Assembly: GCA_963703085.1 (NCBI GenBank)
Contig: OY969789.1
Location: forward strand, 2,294,001-2,358,000
Direction: 5' to 3'
Source: DATAEG01 sp963703085
Lineage (GTDB): Bacteria > Actinomycetota > Actinomycetes > Mycobacteriales > Jatrophihabitantaceae
DNA length: 64,000 bases
The notes beneath the pieces were generated by a model, which worked only from the letters and a program-made list of their open reading frames with translations, did no database searches and had not been told where the DNA came from. A program made the position numbers and the translations under genes. Shown piece after piece: positions 17,570 to 26,440 of the stretch. Each line of letters opens with the position of its first letter. Positions within the stretch are counted from its first letter, which is position 1.

Positions 17570-17800
17570 GTGGGCCATATCGTCGTGGCGGAGATCGTCG
17601 GCAACGTCGGCGAGGTCCTCGTCGCGGTCGGTGACCACGTTGCAGCCGACGATCCGCTCGTCCTGCTCGAGTCGATGAAGATGGAGATCCCGGTGTTGGC
17701 CGAGGTGGCCGGCGCGGTCGTCGCGCTGATGGTCACCAGCGGCGACGTCGTCACCGATGGCGACTCGATCGCCGAGATCGAACCCGACCAGACCGTCTGA
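17570..17800 (+). CDS. mini biotin/lipoyl carrier protein
   Basis: A 76-residue single-domain carrier: GTG at 17570 opening VGHIVVAEIVGNVGEV, with the biotinylation motif LLESMKMEIPV (Lys acceptor) and the second half-domain SGDVVTDGDSIAEIEP. Size and layout match the free-standing biotinylated protein of mycobacteria (TB7.3 type). It is followed 20 bases later by bioY, so biotin import and a biotin acceptor appear to be co-transcribed. The start could also be another upstream GTT/GTG region, but the domain begins here. Confidence 0.88.
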   Translation: MGHIVVAEIVGNVGEVLVAVGDHVAADDPLVLLESMKMEIPVLAEVAGAVVALMVTSGDVVTDGDSIAEIEPDQTV

Positions 17801-17820
17801 GCCACTGAGGAGATCTGCCG

Positions 17821-18396
17821 ATGACCGCTGCTACCTTCCCCGGCCGCCGCGCCGTCCTGGCCGACCTGATCCCCGGGTCGCTGGTCCGCGACGCCGCGCT
17901 CATTGCCGGTGGCGCCGGCCTGACCGGTCTTGCGGCGCAGGTATCCGTGCACACCTCGCTCACGCCGGTGCCCTTCACGCTGCAGACGCTGGCCGTGCTG
18001 GTCGTCGGTGCGGCGCTCGGATCAATCCGCGGCATGCTGTCGATGGCGCTGTACCTGGTCGCCGGCACTGCCGGGGTGCCCTGGTTCGAGCACCACACGC
18101 ACGGCTGGGGTGGTCCGAGCTTCGGCTACATCCTCGGCTTCATCGTCGCCGCGGGCGTGGTCGGCGAGCTGGCCCGACGCGGCAACGACCGCGAGGTGCT
18201 CTCGACCGTCGGCCTGATGGCGCTGGGCAGCGCGCTGGTGTACATCGTGGGGGCCGCCTGGCTGGCCCATGATCTGCACGTCTCCGCGAGCAAGGCGATC
18301 GACCTCGGCGTGACGCCGTTCCTCATCGGGGACGCCCTGAAGATCGCTGTCGCGGCGCTGGCGCTCCCGGCGGTGTGGCGGGTGGCCCGGCGGTAG
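17821..18396 (+). CDS. bioY: BioY biotin transporter (ECF S component)
   Basis: A 191-residue membrane protein with about six hydrophobic segments. It carries the BioY features TPVPFTLQTLAVLVVGAALG and LYLVAGTAGVPWF, with GGPSFGYILGF in the next segment. BioY imports biotin, alone or with a shared energising ECF module; no bioM/bioN genes are in the window. It forms a two-gene unit with the mini biotin carrier and lies 110 bases before ask. Confidence 0.95.
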   Translation: MTAATFPGRRAVLADLIPGSLVRDAALIAGGAGLTGLAAQVSVHTSLTPVPFTLQTLAVLVVGAALGSIRGMLSMALYLVAGTAGVPWFEHHTHGWGGPSFGYILGFIVAAGVVGELARRGNDREVLSTVGLMALGSALVYIVGAAWLAHDLHVSASKAIDLGVTPFLIGDALKIAVAALALPAVWRVARR

Positions 18397-18505
18397 CCGG
18401 CGACCGGGTCGGGTAACGGTTCGCGGCGCGCCGGTATCCTGGGGTCGGGTCAGTCGGCGTGGACTTGCCTCACGCCAGTGGATGGACCCCGATTTAGGAG
18501 CCGTG

Positions 18506-19774
18506 ATGGGCCTCGTCGTGCAGAAGTACGGCGGATCCTCCGTTGCCGACGCCGAGCGCATCAAGCGGGTTGCGGAGCGGATCGTGGCAACCCGTCGGGC
18601 CGGCAACGACGTCGTCGTGGTCGTTTCGGCGATGGGCGACACCACGGACGAGCTGCTCGACCTGGCTCGGCAGGTGTCTCCGGTGGCCGCCGGTCGCGAG
18701 CTGGACATGCTGCTCACCTCCGGTGAGCGGATCTCGATGTCATTGCTGGCGATGGCCGTCAACTCGCTCGGGTACACCGCGCAGTCGTTCACCGGCTCGC
18801 AGGCAGGCGTACTGACGACCTCCGCGCACGGCAGTGCCCGCATCATCGACGTCACGCCCGGCCGGATCCGCGCCTCGATCGCCGGGGGCAACGTGGCCAT
18901 CGTGGCCGGCTTCCAAGGCGTGTCCCAGGACACCAAGGACATCACTACGTTGGGCCGCGGTGGATCGGACACCACCGCCGTAGCCCTCGCCGCGGCGCTG
19001 GACGCCGACATCTGCGAGATCTACAGCGACGTCGACGGGGTGTTCAGCGCCGATCCGCGGATCGTGCCGAACGCACGGCGGTTGTCGACCATCACCTACG
19101 AAGAGATGCTCGAGATGGCCGCCTGCGGCGCCAAGATCCTGATGCTGCGTTGCGTCGAGTACGGGCGCAGGTACGGGGTGCCCATCCATGTGCGGTCGTC
19201 GTTCTCGACCAGGCCAGGGACGATCGTGTCCGGATCGATGGAGGATGCTGCTGTGGAACAGGCGATCATCGCGGGCGTCGCGCACGACCGCAGCGAGGCC
19301 AAGGTCACCGTCGTCGGCGTGCCGGACAAGCCCGGCCAAGCGGCCGCTATCTTCACCGCCCTCGCCGACGCGGCCATCGACATCGACATGATCGTGCAGA
19401 ACGTGTCGACCCGCGGCAGCGGCCGCACCGATGTGTCCTTCACGCTGCCGCGCGACGAGGGGCCGGTGGCTTCCGCGGCGCTGCGCAAGGTGCAGGAGGT
19501 GGTCGGCTTCGACGAGCTGACCTACGACGACCACGTCGGCAAGCTCTCACTGATCGGCGCCGGGATGCGGTCCAACCCAGGCGTGTCGGCCAGGTTCTTC
19601 GGCGCGCTGTCGGCTGCCGGCATCAACATCGAGATGATCTCCACGTCCGAGATTCGGATATCGGTGGTGTGCCGGGACACCGAGTTGGACGATGCGGTCC
19701 GGGCGGTGCATGACGCGTTCGATCTCGGCAGCAACGAGGAGCGGGCCGTCGTCTACGGAGGTACCGGACGATGA
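18506..19774 (+). CDS. ask: aspartokinase
   Basis: A 422-residue aspartate kinase catalysing the first step of the lysine/threonine/methionine/DAP pathway. The ATG at 18506 (MGLVVQKYGGSSVADAERIK) lies 6 bases after TTAGGAG. The kinase domain contains TLGRGGSDTTAVALAAAL and EIYSDVDGVFSADPR; two ACT domains occupy about 250-420, implying feedback control. An internal start at 19238 could give a separate beta subunit. asd follows after 40 bases, as in mycobacteria. Confidence 0.97.
   Translation: MGLVVQKYGGSSVADAERIKRVAERIVATRRAGNDVVVVVSAMGDTTDELLDLARQVSPVAAGRELDMLLTSGERISMSLLAMAVNSLGYTAQSFTGSQAGVLTTSAHGSARIIDVTPGRIRASIAGGNVAIVAGFQGVSQDTKDITTLGRGGSDTTAVALAAALDADICEIYSDVDGVFSADPRIVPNARRLSTITYEEMLEMAACGAKILMLRCVEYGRRYGVPIHVRSSFSTRPGTIVSGSMEDAAVEQAIIAGVAHDRSEAKVTVVGVPDKPGQAAAIFTALADAAIDIDMIVQNVSTRGSGRTDVSFTLPRDEGPVASAALRKVQEVVGFDELTYDDHVGKLSLIGAGMRSNPGVSARFFGALSAAGINIEMISTSEIRISVVCRDTELDDAVRAVHDAFDLGSNEERAVVYGGTGR
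19238..19774 (+). other. probable internal start giving the aspartokinase beta subunit
   Basis: An in-frame ATG at 19238 (MEDAAVEQAIIAGVAHD) lies exactly before the ACT domains. In Corynebacterium and mycobacteria the same position yields a separately translated regulatory subunit of an alpha2-beta2 enzyme. The Shine-Dalgarno here is weak, so the call rests on position. The product would be 178 residues. Confidence 0.5.
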
Positions 19775-19814
19775 CATCCACCGCGCGTGGATCTGCACGC
19801 AGCGATCGGAAAGG

Positions 19815-20846
19815 ATGGGTCAGGTGAAGGTTGGTGTGGTGGGCGCGACCGGGCAGGTCGGCGGCGTGATGCGCCGGCTGCTCGCCGAGCGCGCGTTCCC
19901 AGTCGAGGAGATCCGGTACTTCGCCTCGGCTCGGTCGGCCGGCGCGACGCTGCCGTGGGGCGAGAGCGAAATCGAGGTCGAGGACGTTGCCGTTGCCGAT
20001 CCGACCGGGCTGGATGTGGCGTTGTTCTCCGCCGGTGCGGGCGCGTCCCGCGAGATGGCGCCGCGCTTCGCTGCCGCAGGAGTGACCGTCGTGGACAACT
20101 CGTCGGCCTGGCGGATGGATCCCGATGTGCCGTTGGTGGTCAGTGAGGTCAACCCCGGCGCTATTCGCGACGCCCGCAAGGGCATCATCGCCAACCCGAA
20201 CTGCACGACGATGGCCGTGATGCCGGTACTCAAGCCGCTGCACGACGCGGCCGGGCTGCAGCGGCTGGTGATCAGCACGTACCAGGCGGTCGGAGGGGCC
20301 GGGCTGTCCGGCGTCGACGAGCTGGACAAGCAGGTGCGCCAGGTCTACGACCGGGCGGCAGAACTGACCCACGACGGCTCGGCGGTCGAGTTCCCCGAGC
20401 CGGTGAACTTCAGCCAGCCGATTGCGTTCAACGTGCTGCCGCTGGCCGGCAACTACGTCGACGACGGGTCAGCGGAGACCAACGAGGAGCAGAAACTGCG
20501 CAACGAATCGCGCAAGATCCTCGACCTGCCGTCGCTGCTGGTTTCCGGCACCTGTGTCCGGGTGCCGGTATTCACCGGGCACTCCCTGTCGGTGAACGCC
20601 GAGTTCGCCCGACCGCTCACGCCGGCGCAGGCGCACGAGGTGCTGGCCACCGCGCCGGGCGTCGAACTACGCGACGTCCCGACGCCGTTGTACGCGGCCG
20701 GCAAGGACCCCAGCTACGTCGGCCGGCTGCGCGTGGACGAGGGCGTACCGGACGGCCGCGGCCTGGCCTTGTTCGTCAGCAACGACAACCTGCGCAAGGG
20801 TGCTGCCCTGAACGCCGTCCAGATCGCCGAACTCCTGCTCCCCTAG
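19815..20846 (+). CDS. asd: aspartate-semialdehyde dehydrogenase
   Basis: A 343-residue NADPH-dependent enzyme making aspartate semialdehyde from aspartyl phosphate. The ATG at 19815 (MGQVKVGVVGATGQVGG) follows GGAAAGG closely; the open frame upstream is not homologous. The active-site Cys motif IIANPNCTTMAVMP is present, as are STYQAVGGAGLSGVDEL and RVPVFTGHSLSVNAEF. It works directly on the product of the preceding kinase. A palindrome starts three bases after its stop. Confidence 0.97.
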   Translation: MGQVKVGVVGATGQVGGVMRRLLAERAFPVEEIRYFASARSAGATLPWGESEIEVEDVAVADPTGLDVALFSAGAGASREMAPRFAAAGVTVVDNSSAWRMDPDVPLVVSEVNPGAIRDARKGIIANPNCTTMAVMPVLKPLHDAAGLQRLVISTYQAVGGAGLSGVDELDKQVRQVYDRAAELTHDGSAVEFPEPVNFSQPIAFNVLPLAGNYVDDGSAETNEEQKLRNESRKILDLPSLLVSGTCVRVPVFTGHSLSVNAEFARPLTPAQAHEVLATAPGVELRDVPTPLYAAGKDPSYVGRLRVDEGVPDGRGLALFVSNDNLRKGAALNAVQIAELLLP

Positions 20847-20848
20847 CT

Positions 20849-20896
20849 CGGTTTTGGCGGGAAACCCTCGTATCGAAGGCTGATCCGCCAAAACCG
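20849..20896. repeat. palindromic element, copy 1
   Basis: Arms CGGTTTTGGCGG (20849-20860) and CCGCCAAAACCG (20885-20896) form a perfect 12-bp stem around a 24-base loop. It begins three bases after the asd stop. The same element recurs at 21818-21859 with 20 of 24 loop bases identical, so the loop as well as the stem is conserved. It could terminate transcription in both directions or be a dispersed REP-like unit. Confidence 0.85.
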
Positions 20897-20952
20897 GCTG
20901 GCCTGTGGACAGTTCCGGCAGTGGCTGCTGGGTTCGGTCACACTGACCGGCC

Positions 20953-21849
20953 ATGCAGTGGGACGAGATCGCGCGGCGTCAATGCGGCGTGGTCACTCGG
21001 ACGCAGATGGTTGCCCTCGGCGTTGGCGTAGGAGCGGTGAACGGTCTGCTGAAGAGCGGCCGCATCGAGCGCTCCGGCGTGGCCGGCGTGTATCGGGTGT
21101 CCGGCGCGCCGATCACCCGAGAGAGTGAATGCTGGCGAGCGGTGCTCGCTGCCAGGGCACCGCTGAGCTACCTGTCCGCAGCTCTGTGGTGGGACATGCC
21201 GGCGGACGGGGATGGATATCTGCACGTGACCCGCCTGCAGCGTCGGCGCTTCGACTGGCCCGCGGGCATCCGGATCCACAGGGTGGGACTGGCCCCGGAG
21301 GCCGTGGTGGAACGTAGGGGATTGCCGGTGACAACACCGGCGGAGACAGCTCTCGATTGCATGGGCTGGCTTCCCCTTTCAGCCGCACGAACCTTCACCG
21401 ATCGTGCGGTCCAGCAGGGATGGGTCACGGCAGAAACGATCGAACGTCGGTTGGAAGAAGCGTCCGGCCGGTGGGGCAACCGACAACTACGTCGGCTGCT
21501 GCCTCAGGTCAGAGATGGAGCAGCTGCGGAGTCCGAACGTCGGCTGCACAAACTTCTCAGCCAAGCGGGCATCGGTGGATGGTTGGCGAACCATCGCGTC
21601 CGAGTCGGGAGCCATACCTATTTCATCGATGTGGCCTTTCCCGAAGGCCGCCTGGGGATCGAGATCGACGGGTTCGCGCACCACTCCGGTCTAGCGGCGT
21701 TCCAGCTCGACAGGCAGCGGCAGAACCGCTTGGTCGGCGCCGGGTGGACGATCCTGCGATTCACCTGGGCTGATCTGGATCAGCGTCCGGACTGGGTGAT
21801 CGCCACGATCCGATCGCTTTTGGCGGGAGACACTCGAATCGGAGGCTGA
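20953..21849 (+). CDS. AbiEi-type N-terminal domain plus DUF559 (Vsr-like) nuclease-fold protein
   Basis: A 298-residue protein. Residues 1-75 (MQWDEIARRQCGVVTRTQMV..., with a winged-helix look) match the AbiEi-type antitoxin N-domain seen in many actinobacterial genes. Residues about 190-290 carry a Vsr/DUF559 core: ESERRLHKLL, YFIDVAFPEGRLGIEIDGF, and ILRFTWADL. The FIDVAFP...IEIDG pair holds the acidic residues expected of the nuclease fold. No toxin gene accompanies it. The last 11 codons and stop lie inside palindrome copy 2. Whether it cuts DNA is unknown. Confidence 0.85.
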   Translation: MQWDEIARRQCGVVTRTQMVALGVGVGAVNGLLKSGRIERSGVAGVYRVSGAPITRESECWRAVLAARAPLSYLSAALWWDMPADGDGYLHVTRLQRRRFDWPAGIRIHRVGLAPEAVVERRGLPVTTPAETALDCMGWLPLSAARTFTDRAVQQGWVTAETIERRLEEASGRWGNRQLRRLLPQVRDGAAAESERRLHKLLSQAGIGGWLANHRVRVGSHTYFIDVAFPEGRLGIEIDGFAHHSGLAAFQLDRQRQNRLVGAGWTILRFTWADLDQRPDWVIATIRSLLAGDTRIGG

Positions 21850-21859
21850 TCCGCCAAAA
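21818..21859. repeat. palindromic element, copy 2
   Basis: TTTTGGCGG (21818-21826) pairs with CCGCCAAAA (21851-21859) around a 24-base loop. It encodes the end of the DUF559 protein and contains its stop codon. Same orientation, arm core and loop length as copy 1. Confidence 0.85.
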
Positions 21860-21862
21860 CCG

Positions 21863-22402
21863 TCAGCGGGTGGCTACTGCGGGCATCGGGGCGTTCCACG
21901 GGAACGGCGTCATCTCCCGGATCACCCGGCGGCGGCGGTTACGCGGTAGATAGTCGATGTAGAGCACGCCGCGCAGGTGATCGGTCTCGTGCAGCAGGCA
22001 GCGGGCGAAGTAACCGGTGCCGGTAACCTCGACGGGTTTGTTGTCCTTGTCGACGCCGCGCACCACCACGTGCGTCGCCCGGGCCAGCTCGTGGAACGGT
22101 CCGGGCACCGACAGGCACCCCTCCTCGCTGCCGTCGACGCTGCCGTCGGCCACCACAACCTCGGGGTTTACGACGTGGCCGATGTGCCGCACCCGCTCGG
22201 AATCGGCGCAGTCGTAGACAAAGACAGCTCGGTCGTCGCCGATCTGCGGCGCCGCGAGCCCGGCGCCGGCCGCTTCCCGATTGGTCTCGAACATGTCCTC
22301 GATCAGCTGCGCGAGGTCGGCGTCGAACTCGGTCACCCGGCGGGCCGGAGTGGACAGGATGGGGTCGCCGACGATCACGACGGGGCGGGCGGTACCGGAC
22401 AC
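21863..22402 (-). CDS. def: peptide deformylase
   Basis: A 179-residue metal-dependent enzyme removing the formyl group from nascent proteins. All three family motifs are present: GAGLAAPQIG, EGCLSVPG and the metal-binding HETDHLRG. The GTG at 22400-22402 gives VSGTARPVVIVGDPIL at the N terminus and the usual length; the frame is open further upstream but that part is not family-like. A C-terminal basic and proline-rich tail (RRRRVIREMTPFPWNAP) is typical of actinobacterial forms. It is convergent with the DUF559 gene, 13 bases apart. Confidence 0.93.
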   Translation of the reverse strand: MSGTARPVVIVGDPILSTPARRVTEFDADLAQLIEDMFETNREAAGAGLAAPQIGDDRAVFVYDCADSERVRHIGHVVNPEVVVADGSVDGSEEGCLSVPGPFHELARATHVVVRGVDKDNKPVEVTGTGYFARCLLHETDHLRGVLYIDYLPRNRRRRVIREMTPFPWNAPMPAVATR

Positions 22403-22519
22403 GGCGACGATTCTAATTGGGCGATCGCTGCCGAGTGCGCAGTGGCTGTGCAGCTGTCCCCAGAGAGTGTCCGGCAAGTGGACAAGTTCGGCTCACCAAC
22501 GTGCCTTGGTCAACCATCG

Positions 22520-23485
22520 TCACGTCGCTTGACTAGTGCCCGGCTTCCGGTCGACAACACCGGCTTCGAGAATGCGGTCCAGAGTGCGCCGTCCCAGCTG
22601 GCTCATGCCGGGATTGCTCTCGACGTAGTACCAAACCAACCCCATCGCCTGCTGGAACGCCCACGCCGCACCGCGTGCCCATTCCACGTCGCTGCACCCC
22701 AAATCCTCGCGGAAGGCGCGCCTCGGGTCCTCGTCCAGGCAATGCCAGGCACCCACGAGATCAACTGCCGGATCGGAGGCCCCGAGACCGCCCACGTCGA
22801 GCACTCCCGTCAACCTGCCGTCGGCGACCAACAGATTGCCCGGGATGAGATCGCCATGAGTCATCAGGTCCGCTCCCGCGGGGGGCAGCTCGCGAAACTT
22901 CTGCCACAGGACGCGGAGGTGCCGAACATCGAGCAGTCCAGTGCTCTGCTGAAAGCAGGTCTCCATCCAGGTGTCATGCGAGCGAAGGTCGCCGCCCCGA
23001 CCGTGGCCGCTGAACCTGCGGCCGCGAGTTGGCAACGCTCGGACGTCGCGGACGAACTCCCCTAGATCCCGGGCGAAATCGACCGAGCCGCACGGATCGT
23101 GCTCGGTTGCCACGGTGCCCGCTAGCCACGTCTGAACCGACCATGGGCCGGGATACCCAGCGCCGGGTTCGCCGATTGCGATCGGTTCGGGCGTGGCGAA
23201 CCGGGTCTTGCCGAGCAACTCCCGTCCGGCTTCGGCCTCCGCCTCGAGGCGCTTGCGCATGTCTGCCTCGGCGTCGACGACCAGCGGAAACCGGGCGGAC
23301 AGCCCCTCACCAACTCGGAAAATACGACTGACGGTGCCGGCGCCTTTCACTGCAGTGATCCGCAGGGCCCCCCACTGCGGGAACTGTTCATCAACGAGCG
23401 CACGCACAACGGCAACATCGACGGGCAGCTGGTTTGCGTGCATATCGTTTGCCGGCCCTGCTTCTGCCTCACCAGCGTCAGGCAT
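22520..23485 (-). CDS. aminoglycoside phosphotransferase-family kinase
   Basis: A 321-residue APH-type small-molecule kinase. The catalytic loop (LMTHGDLIPGNLLV) and the metal-binding segment (GVLDVGGLGASDPAVDLV) are intact. The start at 23485 overlaps the stop of the upstream gene (ATGCCTGA); a second ATG at 23443 is an alternative. Substrate cannot be told from sequence: these enzymes act on antibiotics, sugars or other alcohols. It follows an incomplete relative on the same strand, so this is a tandem pair. Confidence 0.85.
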   Translation of the reverse strand: MPDAGEAEAGPANDMHANQLPVDVAVVRALVDEQFPQWGALRITAVKGAGTVSRIFRVGEGLSARFPLVVDAEADMRKRLEAEAEAGRELLGKTRFATPEPIAIGEPGAGYPGPWSVQTWLAGTVATEHDPCGSVDFARDLGEFVRDVRALPTRGRRFSGHGRGGDLRSHDTWMETCFQQSTGLLDVRHLRVLWQKFRELPPAGADLMTHGDLIPGNLLVADGRLTGVLDVGGLGASDPAVDLVGAWHCLDEDPRRAFREDLGCSDVEWARGAAWAFQQAMGLVWYYVESNPGMSQLGRRTLDRILEAGVVDRKPGTSQAT

Positions 23486-24056
23486 CGGCGACTGCTAACA
23501 GTTCCCGAGCCTGCCTGTCATTGCGGTCGAGGTCGTCCCCGCGCCCGATCGGCGCCGTGTACGCAAGGTGATCGAGACCGATGTGCAGCTGATACGCAAC
23601 GAGCCGAACGTCGAAGTCGGTCGCGTGCGGCCCCTGTCGGTCAGGCATCCAGGTGCCGTATCCAGACGTGCCGGTCAGATCGGCGTGGCGAAGCGCATGC
23701 AGCGTGGAGAGCAGGCTCGGTAGCGCGGAGCGTATCTGCGAACCGTCGAGGACATCGAGGAACAGCCCATGCCGTCGCTCCGAGACAGCGAAGAAACCGG
23801 CTGGTGTCTCACCTAGCTCAAGCACCTTCGGCACCGGCAGAGCAGGGGGAGGGCTCTCACCCATCACGGCACCTTTCGCGAAGTCCGCGCGGTACTTGCC
23901 GAATCGAATGACGGCCTCCTGACCATCAAGGGAAAAGGCGAAGGCCTGTGACCACTCTCCGGCCCCGACAAGCTGCACCGTACCCGCTCGTGCACCGTAA
24001 TGTTCGGCCACGAAATTCGCCGCCGTAGTTTCCAGCAGCCGTTTCTGCATACTCAT
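23478..24056 (-). pseudogene. aminoglycoside/hygromycin phosphotransferase-like gene lacking its catalytic core
   Basis: The 192-codon frame (ATG at 24054-24056, MSMQKRLLETTAANFV) has an N-lobe with GAGEWSQAFAFSLDGQEAVI and GYGTWMPDRQGP, then passes directly to LVAYQLHIGLDHLAYTA, which resembles the C-terminal helices of the same family. The HGD catalytic loop and DxD metal site that should lie between are missing, about 100 residues in frame. The protein cannot be an active kinase as it stands. It may be a pseudogene or a truncated regulatory remnant. The frame continues upstream only because the tRNA-Pro remnant has no stops. Confidence 0.6.
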
Positions 24057-24116
24057 GCGGAGCCCGTCTTGCCCGTGCGGCTGCTGTCTCGGCCGATGAG
24101 TCGAGTCAGACTGTCG

Positions 24117-24190
<74 letters not shown>

Positions 24191-24385
24191 GTGGCAATCG
24201 GCTCACCACACTCAAGCACAGTGCAAGAGGTCATGGCGCGCGCTCGGCGCCGGATGCCGTTGGACCGAGCTCCGCACTTCGCTATGCGATCGTTGATCGG
24301 TGATCACGCAAGTCGCTTCGTATGACGATCACCGCGCGGACGAGGGCGACATAGTCTGGCTAGATTCGACACAAAAGGAAATCCA

Positions 24386-25309
24386 GTGACTGAACACACC
24401 ACCTTGATTGCGTCCGGACCGGCCGGCCACATTGCCGCAGTCGACTACGGCGGCCCCGGCCCTGATGTCGTCCTCATCCACGGCGGCAATCGGACGCTGC
24501 TCGACTGGACTCCAGTGCGCGCCCGTCTGAATGGGATGCGACTGGTCGCGTACGACCTGCGCGGCCACGGCGAGTCCGACGTCCCCGCCGACAGTGACTA
24601 CTCCTTCGCGGCACAGCACGCCGATCTCGAGGCCGTGATCGACGCGGTCGGTCTGCAGCGGCCTTATGTGGTCGGGCACTCGATCGGTGGGAATGTCGCC
24701 ACCTACTACGGCGCCAACAGTTCCGAGTGCTCGGGAGTTATCAGCGTTGATGGCTTCGGCGGTGGTGTCGCGGACGATGTCGATCTCGAGGCGCGTCGCA
24801 AGGCGATGTACGACGAGGTCTTCGCGTTCCTGCCCACCGAGCGGGTCGAAGCCGACGAGGTCGCCGCGGTCGTCACGCAGTACCGGGAACTTATGGAAAG
24901 CATCGGCGCTGATCCTGACCTGGCCGAGCCGACCACCCTGCGGGCGCTGGCTCCTGAAGGCGACGGCGGCTACCTGCGTCGGCCGCCGTCGGCGCACCAA
25001 TCTGCGTTGGTCGACGCGCTGGATGCTCTGGACTTCTTCGACCTGCTGCGAAGGCTGCGGTGCAGGGCGCTGATCCTCAAGAGCGACCGTGAGGTGAGCG
25101 TCGCCCACCTGTCTGAAGCGAGCCAGTCCTTGGTCCGCGATCTGGCGGCCGGCGCGAACCGCGAACTGGACGCGACCGCCGCTGAACTCGCGGACGTCAC
25201 CGTGCGCAGAGTCGATGCTGGCCACCTGCTACCGCTCGAGGCGCCGGACCTGGTGGCGGAGGCGATCGCGGCATTCATCTCCGCAGACGAGAACGGCGGC
25301 CAGTCTTGA
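24386..25309 (+). CDS. alpha/beta hydrolase
   Basis: A 307-residue soluble hydrolase; GTG at 24386 with AAAGGAAA upstream. The oxyanion segment LIHGGNRTLLDW, nucleophile elbow VVGHSIGGNVA, and the late DAGHLLPLEAPD give Ser and His; an acid near LKSDREVSV is probable. A lid region (about 130-215) is of average length. The gene lies on the plus strand between the broken and intact tRNA-Pro copies, both on the minus strand. Substrate unknown; esterases, epoxide hydrolases and haloperoxidase-like enzymes share this layout. Confidence 0.88.
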   Translation: MTEHTTLIASGPAGHIAAVDYGGPGPDVVLIHGGNRTLLDWTPVRARLNGMRLVAYDLRGHGESDVPADSDYSFAAQHADLEAVIDAVGLQRPYVVGHSIGGNVATYYGANSSECSGVISVDGFGGGVADDVDLEARRKAMYDEVFAFLPTERVEADEVAAVVTQYRELMESIGADPDLAEPTTLRALAPEGDGGYLRRPPSAHQSALVDALDALDFFDLLRRLRCRALILKSDREVSVAHLSEASQSLVRDLAAGANRELDATAAELADVTVRRVDAGHLLPLEAPDLVAEAIAAFISADENGGQS

Positions 25310-25364
25310 GTGGCGTGAGGTAGGGCGGAGCCGGTTGGAACGAGCTCGAAGGTCTCACAATTAC

Positions 25365-25441
<77 letters not shown>

Positions 25442-25499
25442 GTGGCAACCGGCTCAGCATACCCAAGCACGGCGGCTGGTTTGACCACGGCCGGCGGCA

Positions 25500-26387
25500 T
25501 CACGACGACCGCGCCACCAGGGTCAGCAGCGCCGCCTCGGGGCGGCAGGCGAAGCGCACCGGCATGTACGGGTTGGTGCCCAACCCGGCGCACACGTTGA
25601 ACCACATTCCGGCATCCCAACGGTGCAACCAACGGGCGCGGTGCACATCGATGCCGCAGTTGGTGACGATGGCCGGACCGAATGGGATGCGTACCTGCCC
25701 GCCATGGGTGTGTCCGGCGAGAACGAGCTGGTAGCCGTCCGCGGCGAATCGGGACAGCAGCTCCGGCTCTGGCGAGTGGATCACGCCAATGCCGACGTCG
25801 GAAGCGTCACGGGCGCCTTCGATGCGCTCGTACCGGGCCCGCTTCAGGTAGGGGTCATCGGTGCCGGCCAGTGCGACTTTGCGGCCCCCCGCGGCGACCA
25901 CCGCGCGGACATGAGTCAGATCCGTCCAGCCCTGCTCGACCATGGCGGCGGCCAGCTCCGGCCAGGGCATGTCCGGTCGCCGAGTCACCTTCTTCTGGCC
26001 GGCGAAATAGCCGAACGGGCTGCGTGGCTTCGGCGCGTAGTAGTCGTTGTTCCCCGGCACGAAGACAGCCGGGAACTGCGCCAGCGGCCGCAGGGTCTTG
26101 AGAATCGCAGGGATGGCGTCCGGCGCGCTGATGGTGTCGCCGGTGTTGACGACCAGGTCCGGCTGGAGTTCAGCCAGGGCAGCGATCCACTGCTGTTTAC
26201 GGCGCTGTTGAGCGGTGATGTGCAGGTCTGATAGGTGCAGGACGTGCAGCGGGTCGCTCCCGGGCTCGAGCACCGGCACGGTGAACCTGCGCAGCGTGAA
26301 CAGGTTGCGCTCGATCAACGTCCCGTAGCCGAACGCGGCCGCGCCCGCGGCAAGGGTCGCGGCCAGCAGCCGACGTGGGACAGACAT
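25500..26387 (-). CDS. membrane-anchored metallophosphoesterase (YkuE/YaeI-like)
   Basis: A 295-residue protein with an N-terminal membrane anchor (about 7-24) and a calcineurin-type domain. Metal-binding motifs are complete: LHLSDLHIT (D-x-H), NTGDTIS (GD), PGNNDYY (GNxD), and LAGHTHGGQVRIP (GHTH). Relatives hydrolyse UDP-diacylglucosamine or phosphodiesters at the membrane; the exact substrate here is unknown. In M. tuberculosis a similar gene sits beside ponA2, as here. Confidence 0.92.
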   Translation of the reverse strand: MSVPRRLLAATLAAGAAAFGYGTLIERNLFTLRRFTVPVLEPGSDPLHVLHLSDLHITAQQRRKQQWIAALAELQPDLVVNTGDTISAPDAIPAILKTLRPLAQFPAVFVPGNNDYYAPKPRSPFGYFAGQKKVTRRPDMPWPELAAAMVEQGWTDLTHVRAVVAAGGRKVALAGTDDPYLKRARYERIEGARDASDVGIGVIHSPEPELLSRFAADGYQLVLAGHTHGGQVRIPFGPAIVTNCGIDVHRARWLHRWDAGMWFNVCAGLGTNPYMPVRFACRPEAALLTLVARSS

Positions 26388-26440
26388 GCGGTCGAGGGTA
26401 GTCGGCGATACTGCCTGCTCCGGCGCACTACCGTGAGGGC

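Larger units (their letters stand above)
20849..21859 (+). mobile_element. candidate palindrome-bracketed cassette around the DUF559 gene
   Basis: A single nuclease-fold gene lies between two direct copies of a palindromic element, about 1 kb in all. This layout is like palindrome-associated single-gene elements, but no transposase or target-site duplication was identified. It could equally be two members of a genome-wide repeat family that happen to flank one gene. Confidence 0.3.

Noticed and set aside
20953..21849. AbiEi-type gene as half of an abortive infection TA pair
   Set aside because: No AbiEii-like nucleotidyltransferase adjoins; the C-terminal domain is a nuclease fold instead.
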